5,274 nucleotides of DNA from JADKBO01 sp037968395 (GCA_037968395.1 JBBKVK010000302.1:1-5274), one strand, 5' to 3'. Positions 1 through 5,274 are shown, counted from the stretch's first letter. Notes: generated by a model from the letters alone, not told the origin. Program-made: numbers and translations.

Positions 1-395
1 TGAATAATCAAAAAAAAATATCACTTTTAAGCCTATTGACATTTATTATTATGTCATTTAGTCTTAATGCTCAAATGAGCTCGATAGCAGAGTCATTGAA
101 ATCAAAAGACTTTAATACCATTTCAAAGAATTTAGCCGAAGAAATTGATCTTTGTGTCATGGATGACACTCAGATAAACACTCGTGAAGAAGCAATGAGT
201 CGGATAAAGAAATTTATTGATGCCAATACTATATTAAGTATAGAGACTCTTCATAAAGGTGCATCAGATGGGACTGGGTCTAAATATAATGTCTATAAAC
301 TATCTACTGCAACTAAGATAATTAGAGCCTTTGTCTATTTTGAAGACGAAAGTGGTAAACAACTTATTAAGGAACTAAGATTTGATAAGTTTTGA
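1..395 (+). CDS. Exported DUF4783-like (NTF2-fold) small protein; start codon cut by the window edge
   Basis: The open frame begins at base 3, and bases 1-2 are TG, so the start is almost certainly an ATG whose A lies just outside the window. The TTG at 36 and the ATG at 51 are internal. Read from that start the protein has 131 residues. It opens with a classic signal peptide: N-terminal Lys5-Lys6, a hydrophobic run from about 7 to 22, and a probable signal peptidase I site after Leu-Asn-Ala24. The mature part (about 107 residues) matches my recollection of the Bacteroidota DUF4783 family: an N-terminal helix with a SLKSKDF-like segment, a central GSKY motif (93-96), a strand IRAFVYFE (108-115) and a closing strand LIKELRFDK (122-130). 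That family is predicted to take an NTF2-like alpha+beta fold, and its function is unknown. No catalytic residues are evident. The stop overlaps the next gene's start by four bases, so the two are probably co-transcribed and translationally coupled. The export and family calls are good; the role is unknown. Confidence 0.82.
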   Translation, partial: NNQKKISLLSLLTFIIMSFSLNAQMSSIAESLKSKDFNTISKNLAEEIDLCVMDDTQINTREEAMSRIKKFIDANTILSIETLHKGASDGTGSKYNVYKLSTATKIIRAFVYFEDESGKQLIKELRFDKF

Positions 396-1630
396 AAATA
401 TCAATAATAGGTATCTTCATATTATTTGTCTCTTGTAATAATAAAATTGAACGGTTTTATTTTTATCCTAACATCAATCATGACAATATAATTTCTTTAC
501 AGAGTGAAGGATTAAGCAACAAAAACTGCAGAGACCCATTAAGTTATTCCCCATCTGATGACTATGATCAGTACTTTGATAAAAGGACTATTAGGATAAA
601 CTTTCACTTTCCAGATGATAGTACTAGAACTAATAATTTTTCTATTGAAAAAGGTAATCTTTTTTTTACAAATATGGTTAATAATTGCAATTTCAGGTTA
701 GATTCTAACTTCAAAATGAATCTTCCAGAAGACAATAATACACCTGCATTAAGCCCGCAATTTGAATTTCAAATTACCTCCAGTAAGGGTAGGGAAGATG
801 ATCACGGATTCTATTATGAGACCGATAATGAACTCTCTTATTTTATCAATAAAGGTAAAGACAGAAACAACTACGATCGAGCGATCATTAAAAAATATGC
901 TATTAATGACGATACTATACTGAATGCTTTTGTTATGCCTCATCATCCTGATAGTTTAAGATCTAAAACTTATAAAACATATGGTTCCGGGATTGCTTTA
1001 GGGAGTAGTGTAAAGGTTGCAGGAATCTATCAAACCGGTGGGGAAGACTGGGCATATGCCACATTACTTAATCATGAGATTGGACATGTATTTGGGTTAA
1101 GTCATTCTTGGAATACAGATGGCTGTGATGACACACCTACTCATGCAAACTGTTTTGGTCAAACTTCTAGTCCACCATGTAATGGTATAATATCCAATAA
1201 TGTTATGGATTATAACAATAGTCAGATGGCATGGACACCTTGTCAATTAGGTAGAGTACATATGCTGATTGCAGATACAACTTCTTTTCAAAGAAAACTG
1301 GTTATACCTTCTTGGTGCGATCTTGATAAGTCTAAAAATATTGAGATAAAAAGTGTTGTTAGTTGGTTGGGAGCTCGAGATGTTTCCCATAATATTATTA
1401 TCAAAGAAGGTGGTCACCTCACTATTTGCTGTAGACTTTCAATGCCAAAAGGATCAAAAATAACAGTTGACGCTGGGGGAAAACTTACATTAGATGATAT
1501 TACACTCCATAATGATTGTGGAGATAAATGGCAAGGCATTGAAGTCGTTTCTAAAGGTAAAAAAAGAGGCATTATTGAAAAGAAAGGAAAAGTAAACCTT
1601 TTTGATGTTGAATTAGTTTCTTCTTTGTAA
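392..1630 (+). CDS. Predicted lipoprotein zinc metalloprotease, M43 (pappalysin)-like, with beta-helix-like C-terminus
   Basis: This 412-residue protein starts at a TTG that overlaps the previous stop (TTGA). The next in-frame Met is near residue 95. Only the TTG start keeps the lipoprotein signal peptide, a hydrophobic segment at residues 3-14 ending FVSC with Cys15 as the lipidated residue. The -3 residue is Phe, so the lipobox is imperfect. The catalytic core holds the metzincin motif HEIGHVFGLSH (228-238): zinc ligands His228, His232 and His238, with general base Glu229. It is followed by a Cys-Asp-Asp-Thr-Pro segment (245-249), a Met-turn VMDY (271-274) and a TPCQLGR helix start (282-288). 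This order is that of M43 peptidases. Residues 315-412 look like a right-handed beta-helix: repeated GG-L-T turns and a WQGIEV motif (380-385), as in large secreted Bacteroidota proteins. The protein stops soon after, where such domains usually continue. No T9SS sorting domain is present. It probably acts at the outer membrane or cell surface; the substrate is unknown. Confidence 0.83.
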   Translation: MKISIIGIFILFVSCNNKIERFYFYPNINHDNIISLQSEGLSNKNCRDPLSYSPSDDYDQYFDKRTIRINFHFPDDSTRTNNFSIEKGNLFFTNMVNNCNFRLDSNFKMNLPEDNNTPALSPQFEFQITSSKGREDDHGFYYETDNELSYFINKGKDRNNYDRAIIKKYAINDDTILNAFVMPHHPDSLRSKTYKTYGSGIALGSSVKVAGIYQTGGEDWAYATLLNHEIGHVFGLSHSWNTDGCDDTPTHANCFGQTSSPPCNGIISNNVMDYNNSQMAWTPCQLGRVHMLIADTTSFQRKLVIPSWCDLDKSKNIEIKSVVSWLGARDVSHNIIIKEGGHLTICCRLSMPKGSKITVDAGGKLTLDDITLHNDCGDKWQGIEVVSKGKKRGIIEKKGKVNLFDVELVSSL

Positions 1631-1641
1631 AGATAACTTTT
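1608..1641 (+). promoter_or_regulatory. Weak candidate Bacteroidota promoter for the SDR gene
   Basis: TTG at 1608-1610 and TAACTTTT at 1634-1641 are separated by 23 bases. This resembles the TTG-N(17-23)-TAnnTTTG consensus, but the last base of the -7 element is T instead of G. Transcription would begin around 1648, leaving a leader of about 22 bases before the ATG at 1670. In such AT-rich sequence a partial match like this can occur by chance, and read-through from the metalloprotease gene is equally possible. Confidence 0.22.
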
Positions 1642-1669
1642 AACCACTTTAGTTTTAAACACAATTATA

Positions 1670-2380
1670 ATGAAAGATAAAGTAGCTCTAATTACTGGAG
1701 GATCAAAAGGCATTGGACTAGCTATTGCACATAGTATGGCGGCCAATGGCATGAAGATCGCAATTACTGGGAGAACATTGGCAGACCTAGAAGAGGCAAA
1801 AGCTAAAATTCAAAATAAATACAATATAGAAGTGTTAGCTATTCAGTCTGATGCCGCAAGTTATGAATCTCAAGTAATTGCTGCAGCTAAAGTCATGGAC
1901 CAGTGGGGTAAAATAGACGTACTTATTGCTAATGCAGGAGTAGGTCACTTTGCTCCAATCGATGAATTGAGTGTCGAACAATGGAAAGAAACCATTGACG
2001 TCAATCTAACAGGAGTATTTTATAGCGTAAAATCTGTTGTGGAGGCAATTAAGGCTTCCAAAGGATATATTATAACTATTGCTAGCCTTGCTGGTACTAA
2101 CTTTTTTGAACAAGGCAGTGCATACAATGCAAGCAAATTCGGATTGGTAGGTTTTACCCAAGCAATAATGTTAGATCTTAGAAAGTACGATGTAAAAGTA
2201 ACAACTATTATGCCTGGATCAGTTGCTACATATTTTAATGGGAATATACCTAATGAAAAAGATAGTTGGAAAATTCAACCAGAAGATATCGGTCAAATGG
2301 TAATTGACCTTTTAAAAATGAATCCTCGTACTTTGCCAAGTAAAGTGGAAGTAAGACCCTCTTTCCCACATAAAAAATGA
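1670..2380 (+). CDS. Short-chain dehydrogenase/reductase, FabG-like (3-oxoacyl-ACP reductase family), probably NADP(H)-dependent
   Basis: The 236-residue length is typical of classical SDR enzymes, which oxidise or reduce alcohol/carbonyl groups with NAD(P)(H) in the cytoplasm. All signature elements are visible. The cofactor motif TGGSKGIG is at 9-16 and the adenine-ring Asp61 lies in SDAA. NAG is at 88-90. The catalytic tetrad is Asn112 (VNLTG), Ser139 (IASLAG), Tyr152 and Lys156 (YNASK), and PG follows at 182-183. Arg35 after the second strand (TGR) favours NADP(H) over NAD(H). The C-terminus ends PSKVEVRPS and a basic tail, as I recall for a common Bacteroidota SDR subgroup annotated as 3-ketoacyl-ACP reductase. 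The usual FabG ending (a Gly-Gly segment) is missing, so the housekeeping fatty-acid-synthesis reductase is not the safest call and the substrate stays open. The ATG start gives the standard short N-terminus before the Rossmann strand. It lies 39 bases after the metalloprotease gene and ends 10 bases before a strong hairpin. Confidence 0.93.
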   Translation: MKDKVALITGGSKGIGLAIAHSMAANGMKIAITGRTLADLEEAKAKIQNKYNIEVLAIQSDAASYESQVIAAAKVMDQWGKIDVLIANAGVGHFAPIDELSVEQWKETIDVNLTGVFYSVKSVVEAIKASKGYIITIASLAGTNFFEQGSAYNASKFGLVGFTQAIMLDLRKYDVKVTTIMPGSVATYFNGNIPNEKDSWKIQPEDIGQMVIDLLKMNPRTLPSKVEVRPSFPHKK

Positions 2381-2386
2381 TATAAC

Positions 2387-2421
2387 AAAAAAGAAGCGAT
2401 CATTTTTAGTGATCGCTTCTT
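2387..2421. terminator. Bidirectional intrinsic terminator between convergent SDR and atpC genes
   Basis: AAGAAGCGATCA (2391-2402) and TGATCGCTTCTT (2410-2421) are perfect 12-bp reverse complements around a 7-base loop, TTTTTAG. On the - strand the stem is followed by an unbroken T run (complement of A2387-2392), which makes a textbook intrinsic terminator for atpDC, 23 bases past the atpC stop. On the + strand it begins 10 bases past the SDR stop but lacks a good T tract beyond the stem, so it is probably weaker in that direction. Confidence 0.88.
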
Positions 2422-2444
2422 AAATACGTTTTCTGTAATTTATA

Positions 2445-2699
2445 TCAGTTATCTTCCTTTGGCATTGTCACCAAAAGAGAAACTTCATTTCTCAACACTT
2501 CTACGAATCCTCTTGTAATAGTAATTTCCTTTGTTTCACCAGAGGTTGTTATGATTCTTACTACACCCTCAGCTAGAGAAGATACTATCGGAGCATGTCC
2601 ATTAAGTATTTCAAATTGTCCTTTTTTTCCAGGTACTTTTACTGATGTAATATCCCCTTTAAAAACTTCTTTCTCTGGTGTAAGTACTACTAATTCCAT
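2445..2699 (-). CDS. atpC: F1Fo ATP synthase epsilon subunit, short form
   Basis: Epsilon is part of the central rotor stalk of F1 and couples gamma to the c-ring on the cytoplasmic face of the membrane. The 84 residues correspond to the N-terminal beta-sandwich domain. It starts MELVVLTPEK, has the family signature GQFEILNGHAP (27-37), and closes with the GFVEV strand (64-68) and VSLLV (73-77). The C-terminal helical hairpin of longer homologues (about 130-140 residues, for example in E. coli) is absent: the gene simply ends after MPKEDN, with no sign of a frameshift, and a terminator follows directly. Short epsilon is, as I recall, usual in Bacteroidota, so this is not decay. Lacking that domain, it cannot carry out the epsilon-type autoinhibition known from E. 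coli. The ATG start lies 26 bases downstream of the atpD stop, so the two genes form one operon. Confidence 0.96.
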   Translation of the reverse strand: MELVVLTPEKEVFKGDITSVKVPGKKGQFEILNGHAPIVSSLAEGVVRIITTSGETKEITITRGFVEVLRNEVSLLVTMPKEDN

Positions 2700-2725
2700 T
2701 AGATTATTATTTATAAAGATTAATA

Positions 2726-4234
2726 CTAAACCTCAGCCAACATTTTATCACCCGCTTCGATTACTTCTTCAATCGAACCCTTAAGGTTAAATGCTGCTTC
2801 TGGATACTTATCCATTTCACCATCCATGATCATGTTAAACCCTTTGATCGTGTCTTCTATTGGAACCAATACTCCTTTCAACCCAGTAAATTGCTCCGCT
2901 ACATGGAAAGGCTGAGACAAGAATCTTTGAACTCTTCTTGCTCTACTAACTACTAATCTATCTTCTTCTGATAATTCTTCCAATCCTAAGATTGCAATAA
3001 TATCTTGAAGCTCATTATATCTCTGTAATAAAAATTTCACATTTTGAGCTGTATCATAGTGTTCATCACCAATGATTGCTGGATCAAGGATTCTTGAAGT
3101 TGAATCCAATGGATCTACCGCTGGATAGATACCTAGTGAAGCAATTTTTCTACTTAAAACCGTAGTTGCATCAAGGTGGGCAAATGTTGTCGCTGGTGCT
3201 GGATCCGTTAAATCATCCGCTGGTACATATACCGCTTGTACTGAAGTAATTGATCCTCTCTTAGTCGAGGTAATTCTTTCTTGCATAAGACCCATCTCAG
3301 TAGCCAACGTAGGTTGGTAACCCACTGCTGAAGGCATTCTCCCTAAAAGGGCAGACACTTCAGATCCAGCTTGTGTAAATCTAAATATGTTATCAATAAA
3401 GAATAATATATCTTTACCACCATTAGGATCTTTTAAGTCTCCATCTCTGTAATATTCTGCAATAGAAAGTCCAGATAATGCAACTCTAGCTCTTGCTCCT
3501 GGTGGTTCGTTCATTTGACCGAAAACGAATGTAGCTTTTGAAGTTTTAAGTGCTTCCATGTCAACAACTTTAAGATCCCATCCGCCTGCTTCCATAGAAT
3601 GCATGAATTTTTCTCCATAGTTGATGATCCCAGCTTCTAACATCTCTCTCATCAAATCATTTCCTTCTCTTGTTCTTTCTCCTACACCAGCAAAAACCGA
3701 TATACCATCATATCCTTTCGCAATATTATTAATCAATTCTTGAATCAATACTGTCTTACCTACACCGGCTCCACCAAACAATCCAATCTTACCTCCTTTT
3801 GCATAAGGTTCGATCAAATCAATTACTTTGATACCTGTATATAAAATTTCAGACTCAGTAGAAAGGTCTTCATATCTAGGTGGGTTTGCATGGATTGCTC
3901 TACCTCCTTCTTTAGATACATTTCCAATACCATCAATTGCATCACCTACGACATTAAAAAGTCTTCCTTTTATTGCTTCCCCAACTGGCATAGTGATTGG
4001 CTTTCCAAGATCTTCTACTTGCATTCCTCTTACTAATCCATCTGTAGAATCCATCGCAATAGCTCTTACACTATTTTCACCTAAGTGCTGTTGTACTTCT
4101 AAAATAAGGATATCTCCGTTCGGTCTTGTAATGCTTAATGCATTCAATATTTCAGGAATAAATGATCCTTCGCCTTGGAAACTCACGTCCACTACTGGAC
4201 CAATTACTGTTTTTAGTTGCCCGATATTAGCCAT
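2726..4234 (-). CDS. atpD: F1Fo ATP synthase beta subunit (catalytic)
   Basis: Beta carries the catalytic nucleotide sites of F1, making ATP from ADP and Pi as gamma rotates. All motifs are intact in the 502 residues. They are the P-loop GGAGVGKT (154-161, Lys160 and Thr161), GERTREGNDL (185-194) with the catalytic Glu186 and Arg187, and Walker B ILFFIDN (276-282, Asp281). Further on come GQMNEPPGARARVALSGL (239-256), the LGRMPSAVGYQPTLATEMG stretch (297-315) and SLGIYPAVDPLDSTSR (366-381). The torque-helix segment is EELSEED (419-425), with Glu in place of the usual first Asp. The protein is about 40 residues longer than E. coli beta. Most of the excess is one insertion between the GERTREGND motif and GQMNEPPG (about residues 205-233), plus a short one near 265-273. 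The ATG start gives the standard N-terminus and sits about 30 bases below a good promoter. atpC follows after 26 bases. The alpha subunit and the Fo genes are elsewhere, as is common in this phylum. Confidence 0.98.
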   Translation of the reverse strand: MANIGQLKTVIGPVVDVSFQGEGSFIPEILNALSITRPNGDILILEVQQHLGENSVRAIAMDSTDGLVRGMQVEDLGKPITMPVGEAIKGRLFNVVGDAIDGIGNVSKEGGRAIHANPPRYEDLSTESEILYTGIKVIDLIEPYAKGGKIGLFGGAGVGKTVLIQELINNIAKGYDGISVFAGVGERTREGNDLMREMLEAGIINYGEKFMHSMEAGGWDLKVVDMEALKTSKATFVFGQMNEPPGARARVALSGLSIAEYYRDGDLKDPNGGKDILFFIDNIFRFTQAGSEVSALLGRMPSAVGYQPTLATEMGLMQERITSTKRGSITSVQAVYVPADDLTDPAPATTFAHLDATTVLSRKIASLGIYPAVDPLDSTSRILDPAIIGDEHYDTAQNVKFLLQRYNELQDIIAILGLEELSEEDRLVVSRARRVQRFLSQPFHVAEQFTGLKGVLVPIEDTIKGFNMIMDGEMDKYPEAAFNLKGSIEEVIEAGDKMLAEV

Positions 4235-4270
4235 TTTCTATTTGGTATTAAATGTTTCTTAAATTTGCCG

Positions 4271-4278
4271 CAAAGATA
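4271..4278 (-). promoter_or_regulatory. Bacteroidota-type -7 promoter element for atpDC (TATCTTTG)
   Basis: Read on the - strand, 4278-4271 is TATCTTTG, a perfect match to the Bacteroidota -7 consensus TAnnTTTG, followed by CGGC. Transcription should begin around 4265-4267 and leave a leader of about 30 bases before the atpD ATG at 4234. I do not see a clear TTG -33 box at the expected spacing (about 4296-4304). The bases just before the ATG are A-rich (AAATAGAAA) with no Shine-Dalgarno motif, as usual in this phylum. Confidence 0.7.
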
Positions 4279-4428
4279 GCGTTAATTGTTTTATAATGAA
4301 GTATTTGAGAGACTTTTAAAGAAGCTCTTTTTTATAACTCAAGTTGAATTTCTGTATTGATTTGCCACAAAAGACTAAAATCGGTATTTAATTCTGATAC
4401 ATCAGCACTTGTGTTTATTTTTTTATAT

Positions 4429-4443
4429 TTTAATCGGATTAAA
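4429..4443. repeat. 15-bp perfect palindrome, TTTAATC-G-GATTAAA
   Basis: The arms 4429-4435 and 4437-4443 are perfect reverse complements around a single central G. The one-base centre suits a dimeric DNA-binding protein better than an RNA hairpin. It lies about 150 bases upstream of the atpD promoter, too far for a simple repressor site, and about 140 bases past the stop of the upstream gene. In such AT-rich sequence a 7-bp arm may arise by chance. Confidence 0.35.
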
Positions 4444-4583
4444 TGTAAAATTAAAATATTTTATGTTGAATATAAATAATTGATTCAATAAATAAAACCT
4501 TTGAAGTTTATTACGAAACATTGTAAAAATCTATTGATGTAACCATATGTTGTTGACCACAAAGAAGTCTACAATAATATGCT

Positions 4584-5274
4584 TTATAGTTTAATCACTT
4601 TCTCTACATAAGTCTGACCATCAGTTAATATACATTTTACAAACATCAAACCTTTCAAATCGATGGGAAGAGTGATGTTGTTTTTACCTAATGAACCTTG
4701 TTTGGATTCTATTAACCTTCCATTACCATCTAATATTTCTATTCTTCCTTTAGTAGGTAAGTCAATGACAATCTCACTAATTGAAGGGTTGGGGTATATG
4801 TTGATTTTCTTTTCTTTTTGAAGAATCTCATTTGTAGCGGTAACTATATATTCTTCTCCACAATCCTCATTGATACAACCATCTCCACCAATTCTCGCCC
4901 AAAATATATCTTGGCCTGGTCTTTCTTGATTGATTATGGGATCATAATAGATTCTTTCTGTACTTCCTACACACAATAAATCTCCATTTTCTAGCTCTTC
5001 TAAATCTGCAACGCTATTGGACAATAATGGACTCTGATCTTCTAATTTAAAAAAGCGAACCCATTTTTGCATTCCATCTTTAGTTAATCTCATTATAAAA
5101 GCAACATTCCGCAGGTCATCTAAAAATCCAGGACCCCAACGCTGTCCCATGACAAAGATATCCCCATTTTTTGCAGCTTTTATCCTTAATATATTAGAAC
5201 CTCCTTCTTGTCTTGGCCATTTAAAAATCCAATTTGTATTACCAATAGGAGATATTGAATAAATGTCTTCCAAG
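4584..5274 (-). CDS. Secreted beta-propeller-like protein with C-terminal T9SS sorting domain (3' part only)
   Basis: Only the last 229 or so residues are in the window. The frame stays open to the right edge, and the TTG at 5271-5273 is most likely an internal Leu codon, not a start. Numbering from that codon, two related blocks occur: NGDIFVMG (36-43) leading to AFIMRLTKDGMQKW (58-71), and NGDLLCVG (96-103) leading to DIFWARIGGDGC (122-133). Each pairs an NGD(I/L)-x-x-x-G strand with a later aromatic/Gly-rich strand, as in beta-propeller proteins. A Cys pair follows (Cys133, Cys138), then a linker, then a type A T9SS sorting domain from about 157 to the end. That domain shows INIYPNPS (157-164), a GRIEILDGNGRLIES stretch (176-190), LPIDLKGLMFV (202-212) and a terminal VEKVIKL. 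Such domains direct passage through the type IX secretion pore and are cleaved on surface attachment or release, so the product is probably extracellular or cell-surface. The function of the propeller part is unknown. Confidence 0.88.
   Translation of the reverse strand, partial: LEDIYSISPIGNTNWIFKWPRQEGGSNILRIKAAKNGDIFVMGQRWGPGFLDDLRNVAFIMRLTKDGMQKWVRFFKLEDQSPLLSNSVADLEELENGDLLCVGSTERIYYDPIINQERPGQDIFWARIGGDGCINEDCGEEYIVTATNEILQKEKKINIYPNPSISEIVIDLPTKGRIEILDGNGRLIESKQGSLGKNNITLPIDLKGLMFVKCILTDGQTYVEKVIKL

Larger units (their letters stand above)
4235..4583. other. AT-rich intergenic region upstream of atpD
   Basis: This 349-base gap lies between the stop of the T9SS-secreted protein gene and the atpD start, both on the - strand. 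Its atpD-proximal end holds the atpDC leader and promoter. The rest is very AT-rich. I see no tRNA-like cloverleaf, no CRISPR-type repeats and no convincing terminator for the upstream gene. It does contain a 15-bp palindrome, three related TTTGYGG motifs on the - strand (4271-4274 region, 4365-4371 and 4557-4563), and a start-less open stretch at 4332-4460. A 32-codon ATG frame on the - strand (4423-4521) encodes mostly Phe, Asn, Ile, Leu and Lys, as AT-rich noise would, and I do not call it a gene. Confidence 0.6.

Noticed and set aside
749..946. Open frame of 65 codons on the - strand
   Set aside because: It lies wholly antisense to the metalloprotease gene, whose frame has clear protein motifs. 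It has no recognisable domain and no promoter.
1414..1752. Open frame of 112 codons on the - strand
   Set aside because: It is antisense to the metalloprotease 3' end and the SDR 5' end. It crosses two real genes and shows no family features.
2551..2784. Open frame of 77 codons on the + strand
   Set aside because: It is antisense to atpC and the end of atpD, both certain genes.
3828..4262. Open frame of 144 codons on the + strand, rich in Ser, Pro and Ile
   Set aside because: It is the mirror of the atpD N-terminal coding region, and conserved atpD codons explain its openness.
4260..4267. TAAATTTG on the + strand, matching the TAnnTTTG promoter consensus
   Set aside because: No + strand gene lies downstream, and the match overlaps the real atpD promoter and leader on the other strand.
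4308..4333. Hairpin AGAG-A-CTTT / GAAG-CTCT followed by six T on the + strand, terminator-like
   Set aside because: No + strand gene ends before it. On the - strand it has no T tract, and the stem is bulged and AT-rich.
4452..4463. 12-bp self-complementary TAAAATATTTTA
   Set aside because: It is composed only of A and T in an AT-rich gap, so chance is the simplest explanation.
4423..4521. 32-codon frame on the - strand starting with ATG
   Set aside because: Its composition (mainly Phe, Asn, Ile, Leu, Lys) is what random AT-rich DNA gives. No promoter or family match is seen.

Overview
The window comes from an AT-rich genome of the phylum Bacteroidota, most likely a Saprospiria-type lineage. 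Four things point there: a C-terminal type IX secretion (T9SS) sorting domain on the right-hand gene, an atpD-atpC pair standing apart from the other ATP synthase genes, a TAnnTTTG promoter element, and A-rich start regions with no clear Shine-Dalgarno sequence. The phylum is a firm call. The lower rank rests on the style of two secreted proteins and is an inference.

Left part, + strand (1-2380). The window opens inside a start codon. The first gene encodes a small exported DUF4783-like (NTF2-fold) protein. It overlaps by four bases (TTGA) the TTG start of a predicted lipoprotein metalloprotease with a pappalysin-like (M43) zinc site and a short beta-helix-like C-terminus. These two are probably co-transcribed. 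After 39 bases comes a complete short-chain dehydrogenase/reductase of the FabG-like type, probably NADPH-dependent. A strong 12-bp hairpin follows and serves as a shared terminator for the genes that converge on it.

Middle part, - strand (2445-4234). atpD (F1 beta) and atpC (F1 epsilon) form a compact two-gene operon with its own promoter (TATCTTTG at 4278-4271) and the shared hairpin as terminator. All catalytic motifs of beta are intact. Epsilon is the short form without the C-terminal helical domain. The alpha, gamma, delta, a, b and c subunits are not in the window.

Right part. An AT-rich gap of 349 bases (4235-4583) holds the atpD promoter, a 15-bp palindrome, three related TTTGYGG motifs and a start-less coding-like stretch, but no convincing gene. 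Beyond it, on the - strand, is the 3' part of a gene for a secreted beta-propeller-like protein carrying a T9SS sorting domain. Its 5' part lies outside the window.

Overall this is a mostly ordinary chromosomal stretch that combines core energy metabolism with cell-envelope or secreted proteins. I found no evidence of a mobile element, CRISPR array, RNA gene or new multi-gene system. The most notable item is the lipoprotein metalloprotease with its abruptly ending C-terminus.
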